The notes under the pieces were generated by a model. It searched no databases. It saw only the letters and a list, made by a program, of their open reading frames with translations, and was not told the origin of the DNA. A stretch of DNA of 24,302 nucleotides from a virus, in the IMG/VR virus record IMGVR_UViG_3300006916_000371, positions 1-24,302 of that record; one strand, given 5' to 3'. Below are positions 7,456 to 15,733 of this stretch, piece by piece; within the stretch, counting starts at the first letter, position 1, and each line of letters begins with the position of its first letter. A program made the translations under genes and the position numbers.

Positions 7456-8241
7456 TTACAGGTTGCTGACTGCCATCCGCTCCATGACCTTATTACGGAA
7501 GGCTGGGTCGGTCTTGTAGTCAGGCGTGTTGATATCTTTGAGCCACTGAGCGCGAGACTCATACGGCTTGGGTCCACTAGGCATACTGGTGCCCTTGCCT
7601 TGGAGAAGGTTCGGCTCTTTGGTAGCGTTGTACTGAGCGACTAGGCCCTTCACGGCTACGTTGATCTCGTCCTTAGAGCCACTCTCCATGACGTTGTTGT
7701 AGACGGTCTTCTCGTCCACCGTCATGTTGTCATTGGCCCACGCCATCATTGACTCGAAGTTGTCCTTGCCACCGGCCAGGTTATGGATGTCATTGGTCAA
7801 CTGCGTGGCCAACGCCTCCTGCCCCTGAATGAAGGCATCGATCATTTCATCCGACAAGCCCTTGGAGTTCAGGGCCGAGCGGGTCTCATCGGTGAGCTTC
7901 CCGTCGTTGTCGTTCCATTCGCTGGACAAGGCATTCATATCGAAGCCAAGGTCAGAGACCACCTGATCAGCTTCTTCGGCTGTGGGGGTTTCTACTGGTT
8001 CGCTTGAAGCCTCGACTGCTTCGTCGCCGGTGCTACCGCCCTGCCCAAGCTTACGCTCGAGTTCACGATAGCTCTCGATCAGCTCTTCCGTACTGGAGAA
8101 CTTACCAAGGATCTTACCGTCGCCATCCGAGGAACCATCGTTGTCTGTGGTCTTACCCTCGGCGGCACCACTAGCTGTCAAGTTGGGATCGACAGCGGGA
8201 GCTTCGTCGGTCTGGAAGGTAACTGTCTGCTGCTGTGACAT
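7456..8241 (-). CDS. Scaffolding protein (T7 gp9-like)
   Basis: Internal scaffold for procapsid assembly, removed before the head matures. 261 residues against about 307 for T7 gp9. The N-terminal 45 residues are acidic and disordered-looking. They are followed by KILGKFSSTEELIESYRELE, the typical 'GKFKs.edLi.aY.eLE.klG' element of T7-like scaffolds, then an acidic low-complexity linker, helical segments, and a basic C-terminal end (YKTDPAFRNKVMERMAVSNL) expected to bind the capsid. It follows the portal as in T7, separated by one small gene. Unlike T7, the capsid gene does not come next. Confidence 0.9.
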   Translation of the reverse strand: MSQQQTVTFQTDEAPAVDPNLTASGAAEGKTTDNDGSSDGDGKILGKFSSTEELIESYRELERKLGQGGSTGDEAVEASSEPVETPTAEEADQVVSDLGFDMNALSSEWNDNDGKLTDETRSALNSKGLSDEMIDAFIQGQEALATQLTNDIHNLAGGKDNFESMMAWANDNMTVDEKTVYNNVMESGSKDEINVAVKGLVAQYNATKEPNLLQGKGTSMPSGPKPYESRAQWLKDINTPDYKTDPAFRNKVMERMAVSNL

Positions 8242-8255
8242 GATACTACCTCCTG

Positions 8256-8465
8256 CTAATTCTTGGTGATGATGTTGCCGTAAGCACTCACGGAGCTATG
8301 CTCGTCCAGCTTACCACCAACAGCCGCAAGGTTTTCCTTTGCGCGTTGCTGTGCTTCTGGATCCGGGTCAGCGCCGGGGATGATGTCATCGCTAGTGTCG
8401 ATCACCACATCGGTTTCCTTGGCATCGGCTGATAGCGTAGTTGCCGTCGGTTTCTTGTTAGCCAT
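8256..8465 (-). CDS. Small acidic hypothetical protein between portal and scaffold
   Basis: 69 residues if it starts at the ATG at 8465 (MANKKPTATTLSADAKET); a GTG three codons earlier (8474) is possible. The chosen start has a GAGTGAG ribosome site and overlaps the portal stop by 8 bases. The product is acidic and probably disordered in the middle (VVIDTSDDIIPGADPDPEAQ), with a short helix (RAKENLAAVGGKL). No family recognised. Small genes at this place are common in marine T7-like phages and may encode head accessory proteins, which is inference. Confidence 0.65.
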   Translation of the reverse strand: MANKKPTATTLSADAKETDVVIDTSDDIIPGADPDPEAQQRAKENLAAVGGKLDEHSSVSAYGNIITKN

Positions 8466-9999
8466 TTTGCTCACTCTCTTGTTGTTGTAGCATGCCCATC
8501 TGGTCAGCCGCCTTGTCGATAAGACCCGGAGCTGCCTGTTGAGCCAGCGCAGCCATCTGTTGCTGCATCATTTTCTGTTGGAACTCTTCCTCTGAAAGAA
8601 GGAACGCACCTCGCTCGATACCGTGCCCTACGGTTAGCTGATCCAAGATAGCGTTCTCGTCCAGCCGCATGAGGACTTCAGGACGTACCTCTGCCAGAGC
8701 TGTGATGTCCGACAGGAACCCACGGAGACGGGTCAGGTCGTGCCCACGGCCAAGTGCTTCAAGACCTGTTACAATGACAGGCTCGATGTTCTTGACCTTA
8801 ACGTCGTGCTGGTACATCAGGCGCTTAACAATGGGGAGCTGGAGTTCTACCGCAAGGTTGGAATAGAAACCACCTAGGGCGTCTTCAAGCTCACCAGCGA
8901 CGAACCTGATTTCCTCAGCCGTCACACGCTCTGCATCACGCTGGACCGAGGTGTTCATTAGGAAGGCCATGCTCAGGCGTTCTTCAATGCGCCGGATTGC
9001 AGCGTCAGCGATCCGTAGATCAGCGAACTTCTCAAGCTGCAAAGCCACTACGTCATTAGCCTCACCTACAACGAACCCGCCGTTCTCTGTTTCGAGAAGG
9101 TCGTCGATGCGTGTGATGCCATTAGGGCTGACGAGGAACTTAACCTCAGCAGCCGCAGCGGCAGCTTCAACTACACTTTGGGATAAACCTTCGAGGGAGC
9201 GCAGGTCGCCTGCATATTCCTCAAGGTAGGACCGTCCGTAGTCTTCACCATCAACGCGAGTTGCGCGGAGGGCGATCCAAGGACTGGCATCCTTCGGGTA
9301 GGAGCCGTCAGTGCCGGGAATAACCTGGCCGTTAACTTCCTGCTGGACCTGCCAGCGGCTGTCAATCAGCTTAATGTGCGTGTAGAGGTCGATGTCCTCA
9401 TCACTGTCTTCGATATTATCAAGCAGAAGACTTGCTTGTTCTGGGAGTGTACGTGCTGAGACCTTCTCGCATACCACAATTTCGTATGGGAGATCGTCGG
9501 CCCCTCGGGCTACGACGTACTGGCGGAGTGAAAACACTCTGGGATTACCCGTGTCGGGGTCCAAATACACCAGCATGTTGCCTGTAATTAGCAGATGTTT
9601 AAGGGTCTCAAAGATAGCAATGCGTAGGGTTGACGCCTCGGTGGCGCGTTGCATTGTCTTTTCTGCTTCGGCAAGTGCTAGGTCGATCTCTTCTGCGAGA
9701 CCTTCCTGTTCGTCCAGTTCTTTCTTGACCGACGGTTCAATCGTCAGCCTAAAGAATGGAGCATTAGGGGGGAACAAAGCGAGCAGCAGCTTGGACGCAA
9801 GGTTGTTGACACCTCGTGCGCCCATGCCTTGATAGGCTGTCTCGAATGTTGTGTAGGCGTTGTCGCCTGTTTTAGGAAACAACGTCGGGATCGTCAGCTC
9901 AGATACTTCCTCAGCACGGAGCGCGTAAGGGCTGCGCTTCTCAGCAAGCTTCTTGTACCGGGAGGCGGCTGTAACGACTTCAAGGGTATGTTCCATCAT
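8458..9999 (-). CDS. Portal / head-tail connector protein (T7 gp8-like)
   Basis: Forms the dodecameric portal through which DNA is packaged and ejected. 513 residues against 536 in T7. Family-like parts: SRYKKLAEKRSPYALRAEEV and SELTIPTLFP near the N-terminus, QGMGARGVNNLASKLLLALFPPN (about residues 56-78), LLITGNMLVYLD (about 131-142), GRSYLEEYAGDLRSLEGLS (about 253-271), and a C-terminal region VTAEEIRFVAGELEDALGGFYS. The very end is glutamine-rich, as in homologues. There are two adjacent Met codons at the start; the first (9999) is used here. It is preceded by a gp7.3-like gene and followed by a small gene and the scaffold. Confidence 0.95.
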   Translation of the reverse strand: MMEHTLEVVTAASRYKKLAEKRSPYALRAEEVSELTIPTLFPKTGDNAYTTFETAYQGMGARGVNNLASKLLLALFPPNAPFFRLTIEPSVKKELDEQEGLAEEIDLALAEAEKTMQRATEASTLRIAIFETLKHLLITGNMLVYLDPDTGNPRVFSLRQYVVARGADDLPYEIVVCEKVSARTLPEQASLLLDNIEDSDEDIDLYTHIKLIDSRWQVQQEVNGQVIPGTDGSYPKDASPWIALRATRVDGEDYGRSYLEEYAGDLRSLEGLSQSVVEAAAAAAEVKFLVSPNGITRIDDLLETENGGFVVGEANDVVALQLEKFADLRIADAAIRRIEERLSMAFLMNTSVQRDAERVTAEEIRFVAGELEDALGGFYSNLAVELQLPIVKRLMYQHDVKVKNIEPVIVTGLEALGRGHDLTRLRGFLSDITALAEVRPEVLMRLDENAILDQLTVGHGIERGAFLLSEEEFQQKMMQQQMAALAQQAAPGLIDKAADQMGMLQQQESEQNG

Positions 10000-10191
10000 T
10001 TACATGGGGACCTTCAAGCCGCTGCCTCCGGGAGACTGCAAGCCCACTTTGAGAGCATTGCGTCCTACCTTGCTGCGGTTTCGCAGGCGTCCCGGTGCCT
10101 CTTCTGTGTTAAGCCTAGGAGCTTGTGGTGGCTTAGGAGCAACCTGAGCGGGAGGTGTGGGTGCCACCTTTGGGGCTGACATAAAGCACAT
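10000..10191 (-). CDS. gp7.3-like tail assembly protein, 63 residues
   Basis: The N-terminal half is proline/alanine rich and disordered-looking (SAPKVAPTPPAQVAPKPP). The C-terminal half has the basic 'GR-x-R-x-x-x-K-x-G-R-x-x-L' block and ends GGSGLKVPM. T7 gp7.3, which has 99 residues and is needed for tail assembly and adsorption, ends in a similar basic block followed by a glycine-rich GGGINI. The position directly before the portal is also that of gp7.3. The protein is much shorter than the T7 one. The first Met (10191) has an AGGA ribosome site; a second Met three codons later is possible. Confidence 0.7.
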   Translation of the reverse strand: MCFMSAPKVAPTPPAQVAPKPPQAPRLNTEEAPGRLRNRSKVGRNALKVGLQSPGGSGLKVPM

Positions 10192-10219
10192 GGGAACATC
10201 CTGCGATATTGGTATCTGG

Positions 10220-10402
10220 TTAGTCGAGAACTGACCCTCGTTTCTGGGCCTTCTGTAAGTTCTCTATGAACTGGACCACCTCTCGGCGGCCTTGAGCTTG
10301 ACCCAACTCGAGGAGCGATGATGCTCGCATTGGAGTTACGTCAGGGTATTTGCGTTGGAGATAGCGCACAAAAGCGGGTGATACGCTTGGCCAATCATCC
10401 AT
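10220..10402 (-). CDS. Small hypothetical protein at start of late block, 60 residues
   Basis: Not recognised by name. The product begins MDDWPSVSPAFVRYLQRKYP and looks fully helical, with VTPMRASSLLELGQAQGRREV and VQFIENLQKAQKRG. The WP-SP-x-F-x-x-YL-x-x-x-YP pattern followed by a 'G..qG...vv..le...' helix recurs in small genes beside the portal in T7-like phages (from memory). It is the first gene after the candidate late promoter at 10426-10445. A virion accessory or late regulator are both open. Confidence 0.7.
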   Translation of the reverse strand: MDDWPSVSPAFVRYLQRKYPDVTPMRASSLLELGQAQGRREVVQFIENLQKAQKRGSVLD

Positions 10403-10425
10403 TTTAGGTAAGGGTTCGATCTTTC

Positions 10426-10445
10426 GTCTCCCTGTTAAGGTGGTT
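10426..10445 (-). promoter_or_regulatory. Candidate phage RNAP promoter for the late genes (divergent copy)
   Basis: The minus strand reads AACCACCTTAACAGGGAGAC. It keeps the ten-base ACCACCTTAA of the promoter before the RNAP gene, then differs (CAGGGAGAC instead of GAGAGAC). It lies in a 65-base non-coding gap (10403-10467) between the last replication-type gene and the first late gene, with a predicted leader of about 30 bases. Position and core match make it likely; the altered start region suggests different strength. Confidence 0.65.
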
Positions 10446-10467
10446 GAATTTGGAAAGCCTCATAATA

Positions 10468-10701
10468 TCAGAGGGTTGTATCCGTGGGCACTTCCAGGTT
10501 CCCGGCTTCAAACTCGTTAAGAAAGCAAACAAGCTGCCCAAGGTCCTCAAGACGTACAAGAATAGGGTTCATGTCATTGATTTCCCGATAGAAGGCAACA
10601 GCCACGCTTGAGGCGTTGGCAGCGCCGCAGCTCACCTGCACGTTGACAGTAGAAACTCCGATGCCCGACTCCTCAAGCCAGTACATGTCCCGCCCAGTCA
10701 T
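10468..10701 (-). CDS. Hypothetical phage protein, 77 residues
   Basis: Not recognised. The product (MTGRDMYWLEESGIGVSTVN start) looks like a small alpha/beta protein: strand VSTVNVQVSC, strand SVAVAFYREIND, strand PILVRLEDLGQLVCFLNEF. No membrane segment. The start overlaps the stop of the DUF3310-type gene as ATGA, so the pair is likely co-translated. It is the last gene before the late promoter gap. A companion function to the upstream gene is possible but nothing in the sequence shows it. Confidence 0.6.
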   Translation of the reverse strand: MTGRDMYWLEESGIGVSTVNVQVSCGAANASSVAVAFYREINDMNPILVRLEDLGQLVCFLNEFEAGNLEVPTDTTL

Positions 10702-10964
10702 AGCTCCGTCTGGCCGCGTAGCATGTTGATACGCATATCGGCGTATCGCTTGACCTTCTCAAGGTCGGTTACCTCACTGTCAATTTCGTCCATTCCCTCA
10801 TACATCTTACTACCAGCGCGAGACGCATACTTGATGATGTTCCCCCGCCAGAACTCCATCTTGTTACGCATAACAAACGTGACGGGTTCGATTAGGTATT
10901 GGGTGTAATGAGGCGGGTGATTGATAAGAGCTTCTTTGTCAGTCTCTACTTTGGTGGGGTCCAT
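10698..10964 (-). CDS. DUF3310-type phage protein (T7 gp1.7-related domain)
   Basis: 88 residues. The motif NHPPHYTQ near residue 15, then IEPVTFV, then FWRGNIIKYASRAGSK (about residues 38-53) and a final DLEKVKRYADMRIN helix are the signature of the small phage domain DUF3310 ('np.HY....iE.......f..GN.iKY..R...K......Dl.KA..Y'). T7 gp1.7, a nucleotide kinase, contains a related domain as I recall it; whether this short form has kinase activity is unknown. The AAGGAG ribosome site is strong. It overlaps the exonuclease end by 19 bases, so it is part of the DNA metabolism operon. Confidence 0.82.
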   Translation of the reverse strand: MDPTKVETDKEALINHPPHYTQYLIEPVTFVMRNKMEFWRGNIIKYASRAGSKMYEGMDEIDSEVTDLEKVKRYADMRINMLRGQTEL

Positions 10965-11713
10965 AAAATCGGCTCCTTCTTATTGAAGTCATAGTCGGCG
11001 TGACGGAGAATACGGGCACATCGGGCCTGAGTGAGGGCATGGTCTTCGGTGAGACCTTTGCCCACATAGGTTTCTACCACGGCTTCCCACATATCGACGG
11101 GGTCAGTCAGGCCATCGAGGATATCGGTAGCTTTCACTGGGCCGATCCGAGGACAGCCTTTGTAGTTGTCAACCTGATCCCCGGTCAGGGTCTGGAACAT
11201 ATGGAACCAGTTAGCCCGTTCGTCGTCAATTTTCTGAGGCCCCTTCTCAGGGTTGTTGGGGTTGTACCAAGTGCAGGGGACTGTCTCCATGTCCTTGTCA
11301 ATGGACACCACGATCTTCTTACCGGGAACCAACGTAGGATGCGTAGCAAGAATACCCATGACATCATCCCCTTCAAGGGTAGGACGTTCATAGATGCGGT
11401 AGCGGCTATCCTTTACCAACTCTCGGGCAGCCGCCCATCCAGAAGGCTTCGCGCTCCCTTTCCGGTTCTCTTTGTAGGTACTCAAGATCTTCTTGCGGAA
11501 GTTCTTTTTAGGATCAGACAGGGCCACGATAACCCCTGTTGCTTTGAGCTTCACAACCAGGTTATTGATAGCGCCTCGGATTATCCGCATGATCCGGTCA
11601 GGGTCAGAGTAAACGGTACTAGCGCCATTCTGCCAGTCGTACTTCTCTTCCTCCGCAGCCGACGCTTGGAACAGGACAATGTCTCCATCGATCAGCAGGG
11701 TCAACTCACGCAT
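10946..11713 (-). CDS. 5'-3' exonuclease (T7 gp6-like, FEN family)
   Basis: Degrades DNA from 5' ends; in T7 it removes primers and breaks down host DNA for nucleotides. The start chosen is the ATG at 11713 (MRELTLLIDGDIV), since the metal-binding Asp motif LLIDGD is expected near the N-terminus; an earlier in-frame Met at 11791 would only add 26 residues that overlap the upstream gene. 255 residues, somewhat shorter than T7 gp6. Acidic motifs: LIDGD (D9, D11), TLEGDDVMG, SIDKDME, and the helix-3-turn-helix block TGDQVDN..GCPRIGPVKA. The basic YKENRKG also fits the family. It overlaps the preceding gene by 8 bases. Confidence 0.9.
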   Translation of the reverse strand: MRELTLLIDGDIVLFQASAAEEEKYDWQNGASTVYSDPDRIMRIIRGAINNLVVKLKATGVIVALSDPKKNFRKKILSTYKENRKGSAKPSGWAAARELVKDSRYRIYERPTLEGDDVMGILATHPTLVPGKKIVVSIDKDMETVPCTWYNPNNPEKGPQKIDDERANWFHMFQTLTGDQVDNYKGCPRIGPVKATDILDGLTDPVDMWEAVVETYVGKGLTEDHALTQARCARILRHADYDFNKKEPILWTPPK

Positions 11714-12011
11714 CGTACTTATCCAAGGGGAGAGAAGGCTGTGCTGAAGAGACATCCCGAGACTGAGTGTGATAAAGGATGCTCTGCCCAAAGAGAGTCC
11801 TCACGAGGTCTTGAGCTTCTTCATGGGACGGGAGGTTTTTCGCAAACACAATACCCAAGGCGGGGGTAAAGAAGGTCAACCGCAAACCTTCCTCGCCCTC
11901 TTGACCAGACGTGATCGTGTATTCAGTAACGTCGTCACGTTTGACGGCGGCTTTCCCGACACAGGACTCAAGCCACGGGTTATTCGATAGTGTTTCTTGA
12001 GTAGTACTCAT
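11706..12011 (-). CDS. Hypothetical phage protein, 101 residues
   Basis: Not recognised. The start at 12011 (MSTTQETLSNNPW) is chosen because a GGAGGAG ribosome site precedes it; upstream in-frame Mets fall inside the previous gene. The product is a small alpha/beta protein: VTEYTITSGQ, a GLRLTFFTPALGIVFAKN strand pair, then a helical HEEAQDLVRTLFG. It sits between DNA polymerase and exonuclease, overlapping the upstream 72-residue gene by 32 bases. A replication accessory is possible from position only. Confidence 0.65.
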   Translation of the reverse strand: MSTTQETLSNNPWLESCVGKAAVKRDDVTEYTITSGQEGEEGLRLTFFTPALGIVFAKNLPSHEEAQDLVRTLFGQSILYHTQSRDVSSAQPSLPLDKYDA

Positions 12012-12198
12012 TAAACCACTCCTCCAAAGTTGAGAGTTGATAAAGGGGACGTGTCTTGCCCCGATATTCGTAGGTGCCATGGAGCTGACCGCGTAGATTA
12101 GCTTCGGCTTTCTTGTAATCCGCATAAGGGATCGTCAGGTTTTTGATATCGACCAGAAAGGAATACAGGCTGGTCCATAGATACTCTGACTGTGGCAT
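11980..12198 (-). CDS. Hypothetical phage protein, 72 residues
   Basis: Not recognised. The product begins MPQSEYLWTSLYSFLVDIKN, is helical and aromatic-rich, and contains YADYKKAEANLRGQLHGTYEYRG as a second part. No membrane segment or metal motif. Its ATG shares one base with the stop of the DNA polymerase gene (TAATG), so its translation probably depends on ribosomes finishing the polymerase. The frame is intact up to a 32-base overlap with the next gene. Confidence 0.65.
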   Translation of the reverse strand: MPQSEYLWTSLYSFLVDIKNLTIPYADYKKAEANLRGQLHGTYEYRGKTRPLYQLSTLEEWFNEYYSRNTIE

Positions 12199-14030
12199 TA
12201 GTGTGTCTCCGCCCAGTTAATACCTACGTTGTAATCGCCCGTCAGGGGACAGCGGAGGCCCAAGGACCGCCCTGCCTTTTCGATAGAAGAGACGCCAGCC
12301 GTGCCGATGTCCTCAGCAAACCCGGCATCACACTCGATCTGCCATTCGTCATGTACGTTGGCTACGAACTCGTAGTCATTGTCACCGATATGATGGCGCA
12401 GGGTTTCATCCAGATGGACAAGGGCCTGCTTCATAACAACGGCACCCGCTCCTTGGAGCAGCGTGTTGAGGGCTGCATGCTGTGAGCGGACGGGGATGAT
12501 GCGCTTATCCAAGCCGATCAAGGAGTCCTTCTTCTTGGCTGCCGCCTGCACGTCGTTGATCAAGTAACTGAGTGCGGGGAGCGACTTAAGGAAACGATGA
12601 CGCAACGCGCCGCCAACCTTAGCCTGCTCGGAAGAGCTTTCATCAGGAGCCACAATCGACCCCAGCTTCGGGACGCCTGCTCCATACAGGAACGCGTAGA
12701 TGAACGTCTTGGCTTGGTCACGGGTCTCAAGCCCAGCCGCCGCTTGGTTGGCTGAGTGTACGTCCCCCTCAGCTACGACCTGTGCGTACTCACCGTTGTC
12801 ATATGCGCCCATGTAATGAGCCAGCATACGCAGCTCCAAGCCAGAGGCGTCGATGCCTACCAGCTTCATGTCCTCAGGAACTGTCATAAGAGATCGGAAT
12901 CTCTCACCGTAAGGCGACCGGTTCCCGGGTATCTGCGCCAGGTTAGGCTTGGAGTGGGTCATACGACCTGTCACTGCGCCGTTGGTGTTGACGTAACCAT
13001 GGATGCGGCCATCCTCTGGTGAGACTGAGTGCATCAACGCCTGCTTACCTTCAGCAAGCTGTCCGCACCTCTTCTGTAGCAGTAGGTACTCACCAATCAT
13101 CTTGGCTTCAGGGTAGTCCAGAGTAGACAGGATGCTTTCATCCATCTTGGGACGACCATCAGGCGTGAACTCAGTCGGCTTCCAGCCGTACTCAGTCTTG
13201 AACCTGTTGGCAATATGCTGGAGAGAAGAAGGGTTGAACTCAATGACCTTAACCTTGGTCACCGTCTCCCCCTTCGTGTAGCCCAGCTTCTTGTTGTTCA
13301 CCTTGGGAGTGAACTCCCCGCCACTCTCATACCAAGTACCGAAGCGGTCGATTAGCTGAGTACGCAGCTCTTCCCGGCGAGCAACAAGATCACCGTACAG
13401 GCTCTGAGCAGACTGCATGTCAAACAGGAAGCCATGCTCGCTCTGGCGGTGGACAATCTTGAAGGTCTCATGCTCAAGGTGAACAGCAGTAGGAGCTGTC
13501 TCGAGGAGGTCTTCAAGCTTCTGGTACAACGCGACGTTGACCATCACGTCCTGCACGCAGTAGTCCAGCATGTCCTGTGACAGGTGTTCCCAGCCTCCGT
13601 CGTAGTCGTCCTTGTGGTTCTTGAGGCGCAGGCCCCAAGCCCTCAATGAGTGGGAACCAATGTCCCTGCCAGTGATGGGATAGTCAGCCACAGTAGCTCG
13701 CTTGGCAAAGTCCAAGCCCCGGAGGTGCGGGTACTTGAGGCGTGAAAGAACAAGGGTGTCGAGAACTTCGCCCGTCGCACCGTCCCACTCAGGGTACACC
13801 TTGGAGAGGGCTGGGAGATCAAAGCCTAGGATGTTATGGCCGATCACAGTGTCGGCTTCCGAGAGCATTGCTAGGCCCTCGTCAATTGTCCCATCGACAC
13901 CATCAAGCGAGGCGTCAGCAGAGAAACTGTAGGCACGTTCATCGTCCAGGTCATAGACCACTATGCAATGGACACGGTCGGTTACGTCGAGAAAACCATT
14001 GGTCTCGATATCGAAAACAAGACGGGACAT
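12198..14030 (-). CDS. Family A DNA polymerase (T7 gp5-like)
   Basis: Replicative polymerase. 610 residues against 704 in T7. The 3'-5' proofreading domain is present: DIET (D7, E9), HNILGFDLP, and YCVQDVMV as the third exonuclease motif. Polymerase motif A is GIDASGLELRML (D394), motif B is RDQAKTFIYAFLYG, and motif C is NVHDEW (D561, E562). The residue equivalent to E. coli Phe762 and T7 Tyr526 is Tyr445, followed by Ala where T7 has Gly. T7 polymerase recruits host thioredoxin through an inserted loop; the shorter length here suggests that this loop may be reduced, which is inference. An AGAGAGGAGG ribosome site lies about 8 bases before the start. Confidence 0.97.
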   Translation of the reverse strand: MSRLVFDIETNGFLDVTDRVHCIVVYDLDDERAYSFSADASLDGVDGTIDEGLAMLSEADTVIGHNILGFDLPALSKVYPEWDGATGEVLDTLVLSRLKYPHLRGLDFAKRATVADYPITGRDIGSHSLRAWGLRLKNHKDDYDGGWEHLSQDMLDYCVQDVMVNVALYQKLEDLLETAPTAVHLEHETFKIVHRQSEHGFLFDMQSAQSLYGDLVARREELRTQLIDRFGTWYESGGEFTPKVNNKKLGYTKGETVTKVKVIEFNPSSLQHIANRFKTEYGWKPTEFTPDGRPKMDESILSTLDYPEAKMIGEYLLLQKRCGQLAEGKQALMHSVSPEDGRIHGYVNTNGAVTGRMTHSKPNLAQIPGNRSPYGERFRSLMTVPEDMKLVGIDASGLELRMLAHYMGAYDNGEYAQVVAEGDVHSANQAAAGLETRDQAKTFIYAFLYGAGVPKLGSIVAPDESSSEQAKVGGALRHRFLKSLPALSYLINDVQAAAKKKDSLIGLDKRIIPVRSQHAALNTLLQGAGAVVMKQALVHLDETLRHHIGDNDYEFVANVHDEWQIECDAGFAEDIGTAGVSSIEKAGRSLGLRCPLTGDYNVGINWAETH

Positions 14031-14067
14031 GCCGCGCCTCCTCTCTGTGTGTTAATGTGTGATGGAA

Positions 14068-15726
14068 CTAAAAGTCTGCCGAAGCAGCCACTCGGGTGTG
14101 GTCTTGGAACCCCTCCGTATCGGGCAGACTCTCGATCTCATGGAGCATACCGGTGGAGTGATCGTACTGGAGATACGTAAGCGAACCTGTGCCTCTCCCG
14201 GTGTACCTCTCCTTTAGGATACGCATGGTCGTGATGTTCTTGAGCTGCTCATCGTTAGACTGTTGGTCTCGCTCAAGGCCAATCATCACGTGGGACCAGA
14301 AGCCAATGCTCCGGCTGCCCTTGAACTGACGAATAGTAACCCGTCCCCCTTCTTCGTGGGACTTGCCCTTGTCAGGGGTGGTCAGGTGGGAGATCATGCA
14401 GATCGTAATCTCAAGCTCCTGAGCCAGTGTTGCCACTTCCTTCATCAGGGTCTCGAGAGATTCCTTCTCGTTCTCCGGGTCAGCCATAGCGGTCAGGTGG
14501 TCAATGAAGAAATCAAGAACACCCTCGGCTAGGTACAGGTAACGGATGTGCCCTTCGATCACAGACCAGTCCGTCTCACCGAAGTGGTTGTAGAAAGTCA
14601 GGCGGTCCTTCTTCTCAAGGTCATCCATCACCTTGGTGTATTCGTCCTGAGACCACTCCCCTTCCTCGAGGGGAACATGGAACGGACGGCCCGCAGTCTT
14701 ACCTGCGATGCGTCGGACTGTCTCTTTGGGCATCTGCTCCAGGTAGAATACAGCAGCGGGGAGACCCAAGCCTCCCTGCTCCTTGTCGGCGATGGTGTGG
14801 GCTATGATCTGCGTGAACACATCGGACTTCCCGATACCTGTACCGGCACCAAGCGTGATCACCTGACCACGGTGTCGGCCATAGGTAGCCTTTGTAAGTC
14901 CTTCCCACGGCCACGGCAGGCCCATCTCCAAGGGAGCTAAGGCATCCTCTTTGATATCAGAGACGCGGACCAGACCATCAGGCCGATAGGGAGTTGCTTC
15001 CCACACGGCGGAGGTGATGGCTTTGGTCTGCCCTTGGACAAGACATTCCGAGGCATCCTTGAGGGGGAGCGTGGCAATCTTCGCCTTACCCGGACTGAGT
15101 AAGAGGGCGCATTCAACTGCTGCCTCTTGCCCCGGCTCATCCATGTCAAACATGAACACGACCTCGTCGTACCCCTCAAGGAATGCGATGTTATTCTTTA
15201 CAGTCTTAACCGCTGAACCAGTGCCATGCGGTATGCTAACGACAGGCCATGAGTTACCCAAGACTTGGTCCACAGCCATGGCATCAAGCTGACCCTCAGT
15301 CACTACGATCCGGCGACCGCTCCCACTGCAATGCTTCTGGCCAAAGAAGGGGAGGTTTGAAGTGTCGCCTACGATCTTGAACTTCTTGTGAGGATAGCGC
15401 AGGTGCTGAGCGACAAGCCGTCCATCGACATAGTATGGTGATACATGGCAGGTCTTGTCGGCCTTGTCCTTACCCATAGCATACCCGAAGCGTTCACAAG
15501 TTTTCTTCGTGATCTTCCGGGAAGGAATGGGGAGTATCTCGAGGTCGGTCAGCATGGCTGTTTCCTTCGGTGGTGTCGAGGGCATGGGTCGTGATTGACC
15601 CTCCCCCTTCTCGTGATGCTTACACCCGAAGCAATACCCGGAACCATCCGAGTATCGCGCCAGGTTATCCTTACTCCCACAGGCGGGGCAAGGCTCATGC
15701 TGTATGAACGTACTGTCGTCAGCCAT
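14068..15726 (-). CDS. Primase-helicase (T7 gp4-like)
   Basis: Bifunctional replisome motor. 552 residues against 566 in T7 gp4A. The N-terminal zinc ribbon has C13, C16, C32 and C35 with the T7 spacing. The TOPRIM primase domain shows VTEGQLDAMA (E144) and VVFMFDMDEPG. The helicase domain has the Walker A GAGTGIGKS (K300), an FFIDHLTAM Walker B type strand, and an RQFKGSRSIG segment. The end is acidic and finishes with an aromatic residue (VAASADF), as needed in T7 for contact with the polymerase. The gene lies between a small HTH gene and the DNA polymerase. The gap before the polymerase is only 37 bases. Confidence 0.97.
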   Translation of the reverse strand: MADDSTFIQHEPCPACGSKDNLARYSDGSGYCFGCKHHEKGEGQSRPMPSTPPKETAMLTDLEILPIPSRKITKKTCERFGYAMGKDKADKTCHVSPYYVDGRLVAQHLRYPHKKFKIVGDTSNLPFFGQKHCSGSGRRIVVTEGQLDAMAVDQVLGNSWPVVSIPHGTGSAVKTVKNNIAFLEGYDEVVFMFDMDEPGQEAAVECALLLSPGKAKIATLPLKDASECLVQGQTKAITSAVWEATPYRPDGLVRVSDIKEDALAPLEMGLPWPWEGLTKATYGRHRGQVITLGAGTGIGKSDVFTQIIAHTIADKEQGGLGLPAAVFYLEQMPKETVRRIAGKTAGRPFHVPLEEGEWSQDEYTKVMDDLEKKDRLTFYNHFGETDWSVIEGHIRYLYLAEGVLDFFIDHLTAMADPENEKESLETLMKEVATLAQELEITICMISHLTTPDKGKSHEEGGRVTIRQFKGSRSIGFWSHVMIGLERDQQSNDEQLKNITTMRILKERYTGRGTGSLTYLQYDHSTGMLHEIESLPDTEGFQDHTRVAASADF

Positions 15727-15733
15727 GGTGGCT

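Noticed and set aside
11000-11869. 289-residue plus-strand open frame
   Set aside because: Lies antisense to the exonuclease gene, which has clear FEN motifs; the frame is kept open by the codon use of the real gene and the product has no recognisable domain.
14031-14067. Possible promoter before DNA polymerase (CACACATTAACACACAGAG on the minus strand)
   Set aside because: Keeps only TTAA and the purine end; the ACCACC block is missing. The purine end is better explained as the ribosome site.
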